NCBI RefSeq assembly: GCF_008520265.1
Contig: NZ_VIQM01000065.1
Coordinates: 62,001 to 126,000, forward strand
Direction: 5' to 3'
Source of the DNA: Sphingobacterium cavernae
Lineage (GTDB): Bacteria; Bacteroidota; Bacteroidia; Sphingobacteriales; Sphingobacteriaceae
Length of the DNA: 64,000 nt
In this document: positions 15,650 to 24,738 of the stretch, in pieces
Layout of the letters: the number at the start of each line of letters is the position of its first letter
Numbering within the stretch: position 1 is the stretch's first letter
Program-made: the position numbers and the translations under genes
Notes under the pieces: model-generated
The model's input: the letters and a program-made list of their open reading frames with translations, nothing else
Told to the model about the DNA's origin: nothing
Databases searched by the model: none

Positions 15650-18112
15650 ATGAAAACAAAAATATATTTTGCTTTGCTGATTGTCATGAGTATAGGCGCT
15701 GTTGCACATGCCCAGACAACTGTAAAAGGTAAATTAGTAGACCACCAAGGAAATGGAATTTCGAATGTAAATATTTCGGTAGCGAATGCCAGAACAACCT
15801 CAAACAGCACAGGTCATTTTCAATTATACGTTCCACAAAATGGTCATTTTACCCTAACTGTATCAGGTGTTGGTTACCGTAATGATAGCTTGCGCGTATC
15901 GCCCAAAGGCAGTGAAACAAATTTGCAGCCTTTCGTGGTGCATAAAGCGCACAATGAAATTGATCAAGTTGAAATACGTGGCTACAATTCAGTAAACAAT
16001 AAAAAAGTTGGTGTTGCCAAATCAGGAATTACAGACAAAGACTTGCCTCAATCCGTACAAATCATTAACAAGCAAGTAATTCGCGATCAACAAATAAACA
16101 CGCTCGGAGATGCATTAAGAAATGCAAATGGTATAGCCTTGGGCGCGAATCGCGGTGGTGTTGGAGAAAACTTTTTTTCTAGAGGCTATAGTCTGGGTGG
16201 AAATAATATTTTCAAAAACGGTGCACGAACCAATAATGGCGGACAAATCGAAGCCAGTACATTAGAATCAGTTGAGATACTAAAAGGTTCTGCCGCACTA
16301 TTATATGGCAGCGTGACAGGCGGTGCTGTTGTCAATTTGGTTACCAAGAAACCAAAATTTGAATTAGGTGGTGAAGTTTCCATGCGCTATGGATCTTGGG
16401 ACACCTATAAGCCTACGCTGGATATTTATGGACCACTATCAGAAAAGATAGCATTCCGATTTGTAGGTACTGGAAGTACAGCCAATAGCTATAGAGATGT
16501 AGTAAAATCTGATAGAATCTATGTAAATCCATCTGTATTATATAAGATTTCGGATCAAACCGAATTAAATTTCAATTTTGATTACCTGAAATCAAATTAC
16601 ACCCCTGACTTTGGTATTGGCTCAGTTGAAGGAAAAATCAATGATCAAGTCGGTCGTGAAACGTTTTTAAATGTGAATGGTGCTTTCAATAACACCAATT
16701 CTACGAATGGTCAGGTAGCTTTGGATCATAATTTCAATGAAAATTGGAAATTGTCAGCAATAGCTAGTATACAAAACTACAACCGCAATTATTATGGTTC
16801 GGATAGATTACAGGCTAATGCACAAGGTCTAGCTCCTAGAGCTGTAAGCCGCAGTGCCACAGAAGAATTTACTAAGAATCAACAATTAAACTTGACGGGT
16901 AATTTCATTACGGGAGTTGTCAAACATCAATTACTTTTTGGGGCAGATGCTGATCAAGCTTCGACCAAAGCATATGCTTATAATATATACGCCGATCCTT
17001 CTAAACCCAATACACCAACCACAGCATATGATAATATTAATGTCTTTGATAAATCTACTACACGATCTGATATCCCCGAATGGTCTAACAATACTTGGAC
17101 TAAAACAGATGTATTCAGGTATGGAGCATTTGCGCAGGATTTAATTTCCTTGACAGAAAAATTTAAAGTATTAGCGGGTATTCGCTATACTTACCAAAGA
17201 ACACCTTATTCGGAGAAATACACCTATAAGACTGGAGTGAGTGAAACTGTAGTAAATAAAGACGCTAAAGGAAATGAAGTCGGTGCAAAAATTGACAAAG
17301 CGTGGTCTCCTAAATTTGCATTGATTTATCAGCCGATAACTACATCAACTGTATATGTTAGTTATGCGAATAATTTCACATCGAATAGTGGTTACGACAT
17401 CAATTACCAACCATTAGCGCCTTCTATTATCGATCACTATGAAGCTGGGATCAAAAACGATTTCTTTAAAGGACATCTAACAGCTAATCTGACAGCCTAT
17501 AGAATTAATAACAACAATTTCACGCAGATGGCTATTTTGGATGCTAACGGTTCTACAAATGGAGATACTAACATGAAAGAATTCTCGGGTAAAACCTCAT
17601 CTGACGGCGTGGAACTTGACATAACAGGACAATTATTGCCAGGATTAGATATTATGGCAGGATACGCATACAACTTTATGCGCTATACAGAAACTTTGGA
17701 CATTATTAAGTTTAAGAATGCTGATGGCAAAGATGCCGAAACTTCAGGTAATGCGGTAGGTGATCGACTTGTAGGAACAACTGCACATACAGGAAATACA
17801 ACGCTATTCTATACCATGCAAAATGGTAGTCTTAAAGGCTTAAAAATTGGTGCTTCGGCATTTTACACAGGCAAGCGTAATGCAGGCTGGAATAATTCGA
17901 AAATCAATGTTCGTGATGGCGTGAATAGACTAATTCCAGTCGATCCATTTACGACGTTTGATTTATCGGTAGGTTATACCGCAAAAAGATTCAGCATTCT
18001 AGCAAAAATGGCTAATGTAACGGATGAATTGAGTTATTACATACATGAAAATTATTCAGTAAATCCAATTCCTCCCCGCAACTTTATGACAACAATAAGC
18101 TACAAGTTTTAA
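15650..18112 (+). CDS. TonB-dependent siderophore receptor
   Basis: An 820-residue outer-membrane receptor that would import ferric siderophores with energy from TonB-ExbBD. A signal peptide ends at HAQ (about 22). A carboxypeptidase-regulatory-like beta domain (25-100, TTVKGKLVDHQGNGISNVNISV) is followed by the plug (about 120-240: LPQSVQIINKQVI, then GGAVVNLVTKKPK). The beta-barrel ends in an aromatic residue (SYKF). The plug sequence DLPQSVQ with VIRDQ, and LGDALRNANGI, fits the siderophore-receptor subfamily (FhuA/FcuA type) rather than SusC. The next gene on the other strand is an AraC regulator, often linked to such receptors. The substrate is not known. Confidence 0.92.
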   Translation: MKTKIYFALLIVMSIGAVAHAQTTVKGKLVDHQGNGISNVNISVANARTTSNSTGHFQLYVPQNGHFTLTVSGVGYRNDSLRVSPKGSETNLQPFVVHKAHNEIDQVEIRGYNSVNNKKVGVAKSGITDKDLPQSVQIINKQVIRDQQINTLGDALRNANGIALGANRGGVGENFFSRGYSLGGNNIFKNGARTNNGGQIEASTLESVEILKGSAALLYGSVTGGAVVNLVTKKPKFELGGEVSMRYGSWDTYKPTLDIYGPLSEKIAFRFVGTGSTANSYRDVVKSDRIYVNPSVLYKISDQTELNFNFDYLKSNYTPDFGIGSVEGKINDQVGRETFLNVNGAFNNTNSTNGQVALDHNFNENWKLSAIASIQNYNRNYYGSDRLQANAQGLAPRAVSRSATEEFTKNQQLNLTGNFITGVVKHQLLFGADADQASTKAYAYNIYADPSKPNTPTTAYDNINVFDKSTTRSDIPEWSNNTWTKTDVFRYGAFAQDLISLTEKFKVLAGIRYTYQRTPYSEKYTYKTGVSETVVNKDAKGNEVGAKIDKAWSPKFALIYQPITTSTVYVSYANNFTSNSGYDINYQPLAPSIIDHYEAGIKNDFFKGHLTANLTAYRINNNNFTQMAILDANGSTNGDTNMKEFSGKTSSDGVELDITGQLLPGLDIMAGYAYNFMRYTETLDIIKFKNADGKDAETSGNAVGDRLVGTTAHTGNTTLFYTMQNGSLKGLKIGASAFYTGKRNAGWNNSKINVRDGVNRLIPVDPFTTFDLSVGYTAKRFSILAKMANVTDELSYYIHENYSVNPIPPRNFMTTISYKF

Positions 18113-18123
18113 AATATCCATAT

Positions 18124-18166
18124 AAACGCATAAAAGCCATTCTCATTGAATGGCTTTTATGCGTTT
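18124..18166. terminator. bidirectional terminator with 19-bp perfect stem
   Basis: Arms at 18124-18142 and 18148-18166 are exact complements, separated by the loop TCATT. It ends both the receptor gene and the convergent AraC regulator gene. Confidence 0.88.
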
Positions 18167-18180
18167 AATAGTTTCTTTGT

Positions 18181-19137
18181 TTACAACATACCCATATAGC
18201 TCCCAATTTCCGTTATTACGTGTTGTACGCCTTCTTGCGCAACTAGAAAAGAATAACGAAGAGAATTGGGGATAAAGCCGAAATATTTTTTGAAAGCTGT
18301 GGTAAAGTGGGTAGAATGTTTATAGCCTGTCATACGCGCCACATCCACGACTCTATACTCTCCTGTCATAATTAATTCCTTGGCGTGTTCCATCTTCCGC
18401 TCGGTAATGTAATTCATGACCGTCTTCCCAAAATGTTGCTTAAAATATTTCTTCAAATACTGCTCATTCGTTCCGACTAATCGAGCTAACTCGGCAATGG
18501 TATGATTCTTTGATAAATCTTTATCAATAATCGATTTGACCTGAATTATTTTATCGTAATGATTTTTATTTAAAATTACTTCGCGCTTATCATTCTCGGC
18601 ATACAGACCTTCAATTTGGTGTACCAAAGCTTCAATCATTAATGCCTGTATACGAAGATTATTCAATTGGTGATCTCTCTTTGCTAAATCCAAAATCTGA
18701 TTGATAGCCAAAGCAATACGATTATCGCTTTTGGTTAAAAGTCCATTCTCAAAGCGATGTCTCTCCGTTTCGAACTTATGCTGAAAATCTCTTAACAGAC
18801 TCTTAGGGACAAAAAGAGCGATTGCAACATTATTGCCGTACGTATTTTTCCATTCCACCGAATCCCCTATTTGTATAGGATGAAGTATATTTTCTCCTCC
18901 ACGAATGACATACGAATTGTCTTTAACAAAATATGGTGAAATGCAAGGAGACGAACTTGAAGGAAATAATATATTCAAAAAACCATCGACAGGACTCGCA
19001 ATAATTGAAGAGGACAATTCATCAAAAATGACATAATGCAACTCAATATGAAAAGAATTCAGTGAAATCTCCGATTCTAGTTTACTTAATGGATCGACTA
19101 TTTCTGATTGTGAAGCATTTTTTCCCGATTTCGTCAT
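18181..19137 (-). CDS. AraC-family transcriptional regulator
   Basis: A 318-residue regulator with an N-terminal sensing part (about 1-205) and a C-terminal AraC/XylS DNA-binding domain of two helix-turn-helix units (about 210-305: HTIAELARLVGTNEQYLKKYFKQHFGKTVMNYITERKMEHAKEL, and YRVVDVARMTGYKHSTHFTTAFKKYFG; motif given in part only by position where longer). Gene order, lying between two TonB receptor genes and divergent from one, resembles the PchR/YbtA type, which senses a ferric siderophore and activates its receptor. It converges with the first receptor gene. The two Fur-like dyads in the shared upstream region suggest iron control as well. The ligand is unknown. Confidence 0.87.
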   Translation of the reverse strand: MTKSGKNASQSEIVDPLSKLESEISLNSFHIELHYVIFDELSSSIIASPVDGFLNILFPSSSSPCISPYFVKDNSYVIRGGENILHPIQIGDSVEWKNTYGNNVAIALFVPKSLLRDFQHKFETERHRFENGLLTKSDNRIALAINQILDLAKRDHQLNNLRIQALMIEALVHQIEGLYAENDKREVILNKNHYDKIIQVKSIIDKDLSKNHTIAELARLVGTNEQYLKKYFKQHFGKTVMNYITERKMEHAKELIMTGEYRVVDVARMTGYKHSTHFTTAFKKYFGFIPNSLRYSFLVAQEGVQHVITEIGSYMGML

Positions 19138-19144
19138 TTTATTA

Positions 19145-19161
19145 TTTAGAATAATTCTAGA
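19145..19161. promoter_or_regulatory. Fur-like operator dyad 1
   Basis: TTTAGA-ATAAT-TCTAGA: inverted hexamers with a 5-bp spacer, 5 of 6 positions perfect. It overlaps the -7 box (19158-19165) of the rightward receptor gene, so a bound repressor would block it. Such TTTAGA-N5-TCTAAA dyads resemble iron-repressor sites before receptor genes in Bacteroidota, from memory. Confidence 0.6.
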
Positions 19162-19165
19162 TTTG
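19158..19165 (+). promoter_or_regulatory. -7 box of the second TonB receptor gene
   Basis: TAGATTTG matches TAnnTTTG; the start codon is 63 bases downstream, so the leader (about 60 nt) contains dyad 2. On the opposite strand, 19203-19210 reads TAATTTTG and could be the -7 box of the AraC gene. Confidence 0.5.
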
Positions 19166-19179
19166 TAGCTTAATATTTA

Positions 19180-19196
19180 TTTAGACTGGTTCTAAA
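19180..19196. promoter_or_regulatory. Fur-like operator dyad 2
   Basis: TTTAGA-CTGGT-TCTAAA is a perfect inverted hexamer pair with 5-bp spacer. Its centre is 35 bp from that of dyad 1, and it lies between the two divergent start regions. Confidence 0.65.
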
Positions 19197-19228
19197 GAAT
19201 ATCAAAATTAATATATTAATCCGAATAA

Positions 19229-21706
19229 ATGAAAATCTTTTATCTGTTAATCGTTTTTACTTTAATTAATATAACCGCATTTGCGCAACAAACTTTTTCT
19301 GTGAAAGGCAAAGTGCACAAAGAAAACGGAGAAGTTGTTTCACATGTAACTATAAAATTAGATGGAACAAACTTTACTGCAATTACAGACGCAAACGGTC
19401 TTTATGAATTCAAAAATGTCCCTGCTGGGAAATATAATGTGTTGATTTCATCCATAGAAATTGAGAGCAAAGTATTGCAGTTAAATGTCAATAAAAATTA
19501 TCCCGATTTACATATTCATATCGACGAAAAAGGAGGATTTTCAATCGATGAAGTTCGCATTGAACGCAAAACCGCTAAAAAAGAAATTGAAACATCGGGT
19601 TTTGCCGTCTCTGTCATCGAAACAAAAGAAGCTTCATTAAGAAACTTAACAACCAATGAATTATTGGACCGTGCTGTAGGTGTGCGTGTTCGTCAAAATG
19701 GAGGTGAAGGATCTCCGATTGAGTACAATTTAAACGGTATGTCCGGTAGCACAATAGGTATATTTTTAGATGGGTTGGAAATATCCACATATGGTTCTTC
19801 TTTTAATCTTAACAATATTCCTCCAGCGATGATTGAGCGTATTGAAGTATACAAAGGCGTGTTGCCATCTCATCTATCGGGTAACTATATTGGAGGAGCA
19901 ATAAATGTAGTGATGAGAAAAGACGCTTCTTCCAATAACATTACAGCTGCGGTTTCTTATGGCTCATTCAACACCTATCGCGCTGATGTATCAGGAATGT
20001 ATCGCAATCAAAAATCTGGATTTACAACTCGCTTATCGGGATTTTATAGTCATTCGGACAATAACTATGAGATGTGGGGTAAATTCTCCAAATACACCAC
20101 TTCAGGAGGAAATACCATCAGATATAATAAAACCCGTAGACCAAATGACAAATTTGAAACAGTAGGTGGACGCTTTGAATTTGGATTTACAGATGTCAAA
20201 TGGGCAGATCAATTCTTTGTGGGTTACAACATTTCGGACTCTTACAAAGATATACCGCATGGACTTACAATGACTCGTGCTTACAAAGGGCGCTTTAATG
20301 AATATCAAGCGCACGTATTAAATTTAAATTATAATAAAAAGAATCTTTTTGTTGACGGTTTATCGTTGAATGTAAATGCTGCAAGAAGTTATCGGAATAC
20401 CTACTTACAAGATACTGTTAGCCAAAAGTATAACTGGGCTCGTGAAGGCAGTAATTCTTATGAATTAGAATTGATGCTTGCTCCCCCTAATAGTCAGGGT
20501 GAAGTTCTTCCTTATCCACATGAAATAAGTCGAGGTCAACAAGGTGAAGCTGTGATTTCAGATATTGACCGTACAATCACCAACATACGATCGAATCTTG
20601 CATATACCCTATTTTCAGGACATCGTCTTTCACTTAACCACAAATACGAATCAACTACTCGTGATGACAAGGATTTAATAATACCAGAGCGGAATAAATG
20701 GATTACCCAAAACGATGTAAACAACAATATTTTCGCTGTAAATTATGAAGCCGAAACATTTAACGGAAGATTAAGAACCAATTTCTTTGGAAAATATGGC
20801 ATATATAATACGGTTCAAAACATTCCAGTAAGCGAGACGAATGGTGAAATGATTTACACAAATAAAAAGACAACACGTGATAATAGCGGGTTTGGAGGAA
20901 CAGCTTCATATGAAGCACTTAAAAATGCTTTTTTGATTGTCTCAGCAGAAAAATCATTTATCATGCCTACGGAACGTCATATATATGGGTCACCAGAAGA
21001 AAACTTATTGCCAAATGAAAACATCTTACCTGAGTTAGCAATTAATTACAATTTGGGAACTAGATATGCTATATCTAACTGGGAAAAACATAAATTATCC
21101 ATCTATGGAAACTTCTTTTGGAGAAATGGTTACGATAAAATAATCCAACAAACAAGAACAGAAGAAGTGTTACCAGGTCGTGAAAATCAAATAGAAGATA
21201 TTCAAGTTACCCAATTCGTCAATTTACAGAAAACGCAGGCAATTGGATTTGAAGCAGAACTAAATTATATATACAATAATAAGTTAAATGCCAACTTCAA
21301 CATATCTAAGTTCAATTCCTTATTCAAAGTAAAAAATGATGATTGGGGTAATCCACATGCGCTTTATAATCTACAAGTACCTAATGAGCCATTCTTCACA
21401 ATGAATGCGAACGTACAATACCGCATTAACAATCTAATACAAAAAAAGTCCGTTGTAAATGTTTATTACAATATGGGATATGTCGCTCCATTTAAGACAA
21501 TATGGTTTGATTCAGATTGGTTTACAACGCCTACACAATTTACACATGATATCGGTATAAATTACAGGGTACCAAAATCAAATATTGTCGTGAGTCTGGA
21601 TAGCAAAAACATTTTTAATTCTGAAGTATACGACAACTTTGGCGTTCAAAAACCAGGAAGAGCATTTTATGTAAAATTAAACTATACTATAAATAATTTT
21701 AAATAA
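19229..21706 (+). CDS. TonB-dependent receptor, probable siderophore uptake
   Basis: An 825-residue outer-membrane receptor. The signal peptide ends near FAQQ (about 20). A carboxypeptidase-regulatory-like domain (about 24-105: FSVKGKVHKENGEVVSHVTIKLDG by position 24-47) precedes a plug domain (about 125-235, with LDRAVGVRVRQNGGEG and NYIGGAINVVM) and a long barrel ending in KLNYTINNFK. The plug lacks the FhuA-like DLPQSV segment of its neighbour, so the two receptors are from different branches. It is followed seven bases later by a DUF4374 lipoprotein gene, forming a two-gene operon under the Fur-like dyads. Inferred role: capture of a siderophore, possibly one made by other species. Confidence 0.9.
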   Translation: MKIFYLLIVFTLINITAFAQQTFSVKGKVHKENGEVVSHVTIKLDGTNFTAITDANGLYEFKNVPAGKYNVLISSIEIESKVLQLNVNKNYPDLHIHIDEKGGFSIDEVRIERKTAKKEIETSGFAVSVIETKEASLRNLTTNELLDRAVGVRVRQNGGEGSPIEYNLNGMSGSTIGIFLDGLEISTYGSSFNLNNIPPAMIERIEVYKGVLPSHLSGNYIGGAINVVMRKDASSNNITAAVSYGSFNTYRADVSGMYRNQKSGFTTRLSGFYSHSDNNYEMWGKFSKYTTSGGNTIRYNKTRRPNDKFETVGGRFEFGFTDVKWADQFFVGYNISDSYKDIPHGLTMTRAYKGRFNEYQAHVLNLNYNKKNLFVDGLSLNVNAARSYRNTYLQDTVSQKYNWAREGSNSYELELMLAPPNSQGEVLPYPHEISRGQQGEAVISDIDRTITNIRSNLAYTLFSGHRLSLNHKYESTTRDDKDLIIPERNKWITQNDVNNNIFAVNYEAETFNGRLRTNFFGKYGIYNTVQNIPVSETNGEMIYTNKKTTRDNSGFGGTASYEALKNAFLIVSAEKSFIMPTERHIYGSPEENLLPNENILPELAINYNLGTRYAISNWEKHKLSIYGNFFWRNGYDKIIQQTRTEEVLPGRENQIEDIQVTQFVNLQKTQAIGFEAELNYIYNNKLNANFNISKFNSLFKVKNDDWGNPHALYNLQVPNEPFFTMNANVQYRINNLIQKKSVVNVYYNMGYVAPFKTIWFDSDWFTTPTQFTHDIGINYRVPKSNIVVSLDSKNIFNSEVYDNFGVQKPGRAFYVKLNYTINNFK

Positions 21707-21713
21707 TATAAAT

Positions 21714-23126
21714 ATGAGAAGTAATATATTCAGAACTCTAGTTTTCAGTAGCGCAATAGCTATAGGAACATTATCAAGCTGTGAGAAAACAAACGATGAA
21801 GGACCTAATTTTTTGACTGGACCAGATCTTGGTACAAGACAATTTATAACACTGACAGGCGCATTTCCTGATGCCGAAGGTGAGGCGGGTAATGGTGGAA
21901 CAAGAGCTTTAGCGATTTCCCTAGCTGAAGCCGAAAATCCAAATTTTGAAGCAAATGTTTTCGCAAATGGTTATACATTGCGCTCTCAACGTACTGCACG
22001 TGTACAAGGTTCTCATAATGGAAACTTTTTATATAATATTCAGTATACTGGCGATGATGGAGGTATATTCAATAAGTACCACGTACAAGGTGGTAAAAAC
22101 TTTATTGATACCCGTGAGGAGGTAAACACAGAGCCTATCCTTGGTAATGCGCCTAGATGGGTAATTGCTGCGAACGGTATTGGTGTTGGTGTATATGCTT
22201 CCGCAAAGGTACAAGGGACTGCAGAAGGTGCTGGCGCTGACTTTGTAGATGTGAAAAGTACAGCAAAAATTTTGGCCTTAGACTTAGATAATCCGACTAT
22301 CTTACGTCAAACAGAATTTACTATTCCATTGTCAGAAGCGCAAACAAAAGCGGGCTATCAAATTGGACGTATAGACGTACCAATCTTAAATTCAGCTAAA
22401 AATAAAGTTTTTATTGGTTGTAACTTGACAAAAGTTGACTTAACTAAAAAATCTACCGTTAATAATAATGGTGTTCAAACTTGGGCTACAACTAACCCTG
22501 GTAGAGAATTAGGTACGGCTACTTTGGTTGTTGATTACCCGAGCCTAGCCAATCCAAAATTAATATATTCTGGAGTAAGTAAAACTAACAATCACTCGTA
22601 TCGCACGATGACGCAATGGCTAGGGTCTAATGGTGATATTTACCAAGCAACTGCAACTGGAGGTTCTCAAATTTTGAAAATTTCAGGGAGCACAAATGCC
22701 TATGACGATTCGTATAATTTTGATTTAAAAACAGCACTAAACTCATCAGCTAATATTGCGATCAGAGCTTGGAGACTAATCAAAGACGATATTGGCCTAG
22801 TATTATATACCGTAACAGGTACAGATGGTGGATACTTAGCATTAGTTGATTTGAAAGCAAAAACAGCGACTAAATTGACTACCGAACAAGAAAGCAACAT
22901 TGGATTTAGCGGTCGTTCTGCAAACACTGCTACAGGTGTAGCAGCAATGGTAGGTACATTTGGACAATTTCAAAACATTGGCGTACACGGCGATAATGTA
23001 TATGTACCATTGACTCCTAATGGATTAGACGGTAACCTTTATATAATCAACTACAAAACAAAAGCTATTACCAAAGGAGCTAAATTGAAAAACCAATCAG
23101 GCAGCTTCTACTTAGGCGCTTATTAA
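21714..23126 (+). CDS. DUF4374 lipoprotein, probable surface siderophore-binding partner
   Basis: A 470-residue lipoprotein with lipobox Cys near 23 (IGTLSSCEKT). The mature protein is Gly/Thr-rich with regular beta strands separated by N/G turns, as in a beta-propeller, and matches the DUF4374 family pattern (FITLTGAFPDAEGEAG..., a HSYRTMTQWLGSNGDIYQ segment, and GVHGDNVYVPLTPNGLDGNLYIIN near the end). From memory, the Bacteroides XusB protein that binds ferric enterobactin at the cell surface is of this type. Pairing with the upstream TonB receptor gene supports a receptor-lipoprotein pair. No XusC-like PepSY reductase gene follows. Confidence 0.85.
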   Translation: MRSNIFRTLVFSSAIAIGTLSSCEKTNDEGPNFLTGPDLGTRQFITLTGAFPDAEGEAGNGGTRALAISLAEAENPNFEANVFANGYTLRSQRTARVQGSHNGNFLYNIQYTGDDGGIFNKYHVQGGKNFIDTREEVNTEPILGNAPRWVIAANGIGVGVYASAKVQGTAEGAGADFVDVKSTAKILALDLDNPTILRQTEFTIPLSEAQTKAGYQIGRIDVPILNSAKNKVFIGCNLTKVDLTKKSTVNNNGVQTWATTNPGRELGTATLVVDYPSLANPKLIYSGVSKTNNHSYRTMTQWLGSNGDIYQATATGGSQILKISGSTNAYDDSYNFDLKTALNSSANIAIRAWRLIKDDIGLVLYTVTGTDGGYLALVDLKAKTATKLTTEQESNIGFSGRSANTATGVAAMVGTFGQFQNIGVHGDNVYVPLTPNGLDGNLYIINYKTKAITKGAKLKNQSGSFYLGAY

Positions 23127-23146
23127 AAAATTAAAACCCTAAATGA

Positions 23147-23176
23147 AAAACCTCGACAAATTGTCGAGGTTTTATT
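23147..23176. terminator. terminator between DUF4374 and cotH-like genes
   Basis: 13-bp perfect arms (23147-23159 and 23161-23173) around one unpaired base, with A- and T-runs on either side, serving both convergent genes. Confidence 0.85.
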
Positions 23177-23187
23177 GTTTACAAAGT

Positions 23188-24675
23188 TTAATATCCCCTG
23201 ACCATATTGTCAATATAAGTTTTCCTATCATTTAAGTAGCTTTTCAACCTGACAACCTCTAGGTCGAAGTTCTTTCCTTTCTTCCAAATCACTTCATCTC
23301 TAGCTTTAGACTCTTTAATAATATTAGAATATTCATCCACAAAACGAATTAGATTATTAAAATGGTTTGCTTTATAACTTTCCCAGTGCGTTTTGAAAGC
23401 TTTTTTTACTTCAGTATCCGAAAGCAATCGTTGAAAGAAACGTGTGCCAGACTTATTACCAGTCCAGAAGAAATCTCTTCCTGGATTACTAAAATGATTT
23501 CCTGAGCCTTCGAATCCATACGCCCAATCAAAATCCCAAATCGGTCCAAAACTAAATTTACCTGTTGGAACTTTGTGCATATAGGTACTTTTCGGATGAT
23601 TTAACTCTTCATTTCCTGTCAAGATATAGACCATAAGATAACGTGCAAATACATCGATATCCAATTTATCTCGATATCCATTGTTTGGAAAGTTGGAGGC
23701 GTAGATCAAATCCTCCAATTGTTCAAAATCAGCTTTGATAGGAGCTATTTCATCTTGCTCTTCTAACTCCGGAGACTTAATCATTACTGGAAGATGGTAA
23801 TTCGAACTTCTGAACTGAAATTCCTCATCAAAATAATCATCCAATTCAAATAGATATCCATCATCGGTGATATTAATACGATTGCTTGCTACTTCTAGAT
23901 GTTGTGTCAACACATAACTACCACGATAAGTACCATTTATAGTAACATCAACAGGAATAATATCATTGGTAAAAGGAACTTGTAAATCACGACCTATACG
24001 CATAGCTACAGCATTACACATGAGGCTAGGGTCTAAGAAATTGGCCAATAGTACCCAATTTCTCGCTTCAGGCAAACCTAAGATGGATGCTTTCGTCGTT
24101 AGTCGAAGACGGTAAGGCTTTTTAGGTTGACCCCATGTAGAATTTCCTCTTCCACGAATCTCTGTCGAAGCCTCAAAATTTGGGTAGAAAGTCTTGCCAT
24201 CAATACGCAAAGTAGCTTTTAAATATTTCTCCTTCTCGACGACCTCTTCACCTCCATCAATAGTGATATTAAATTGGGGAATTTCGAAACTAGTCCAATT
24301 AACGCGGACCGTTACATCTTTTTTAGTTCCTTTAGCCCCCACAAAACTGTAGGTAACAGGTTGAGAAAAATCTCGGACTGTTGTTCCACTTTCTTGCGCT
24401 AAGTTACTAACCAAAACCTTTGATGCATTGGTTTTGAAGATAGGAATTAGATTTTTGGAATGATACTTAGGCAATTCTCCTGAGTACACACCGTTAGCTT
24501 CTTCCAGCATAAAATCCGCAGTTAAGGTCGGATTTTTCTCTTTGGCAAAATAAAATTCAGAAATTTCGATTACTTCTTCCTCCACGACGGGAGTTTCATC
24601 ATTGGTAACAGATTTAGAACAGGATAAAAATGTCGTAAAAAGGAATAAGACAAAAAACAATCGTTTGTTATGCAT
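23188..24675 (-). CDS. CotH-kinase-family lipoprotein
   Basis: A 495-residue lipoprotein (lipobox FLSCSKS, Cys about 19) with an N-terminal beta-sandwich region (about 40-150) and a CotH-like kinase domain (about 165-480). CotH motifs seen are EIRGRGNSTWGQPKKPYRLRL, WVLLANFLDPSLMCN, and GPIWDFDWAYGFEG, which carries the metal/nucleotide-binding Asp region. CotH of Bacillus phosphorylates spore-coat proteins; homologues in Bacteroidota are exported and their substrates are unknown. Kinase activity is inferred from motifs. A perfect TAnnTTTG box lies four bases before the ATG. It is divergent from nothing close; the next gene in the same direction is 63 bases upstream. Confidence 0.87.
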   Translation of the reverse strand: MHNKRLFFVLFLFTTFLSCSKSVTNDETPVVEEEVIEISEFYFAKEKNPTLTADFMLEEANGVYSGELPKYHSKNLIPIFKTNASKVLVSNLAQESGTTVRDFSQPVTYSFVGAKGTKKDVTVRVNWTSFEIPQFNITIDGGEEVVEKEKYLKATLRIDGKTFYPNFEASTEIRGRGNSTWGQPKKPYRLRLTTKASILGLPEARNWVLLANFLDPSLMCNAVAMRIGRDLQVPFTNDIIPVDVTINGTYRGSYVLTQHLEVASNRINITDDGYLFELDDYFDEEFQFRSSNYHLPVMIKSPELEEQDEIAPIKADFEQLEDLIYASNFPNNGYRDKLDIDVFARYLMVYILTGNEELNHPKSTYMHKVPTGKFSFGPIWDFDWAYGFEGSGNHFSNPGRDFFWTGNKSGTRFFQRLLSDTEVKKAFKTHWESYKANHFNNLIRFVDEYSNIIKESKARDEVIWKKGKNFDLEVVRLKSYLNDRKTYIDNMVRGY

Positions 24676-24679
24676 TAGT

Positions 24680-24687
24680 CAAAAGTA
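24680..24687 (-). promoter_or_regulatory. -7 box of the cotH-like gene
   Basis: The minus strand reads TACTTTTG (TAnnTTTG), four bases before the ATG at 24675; start of transcription would be next to the start codon. The presence of this box suggests the gene is not only read from the upstream dipeptidase operon. Confidence 0.5.
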
Positions 24688-24738
24688 TAAAGTTCATAAT
24701 TGACTAAAAGATAACACATTACTCACAGAGTAACTCAA

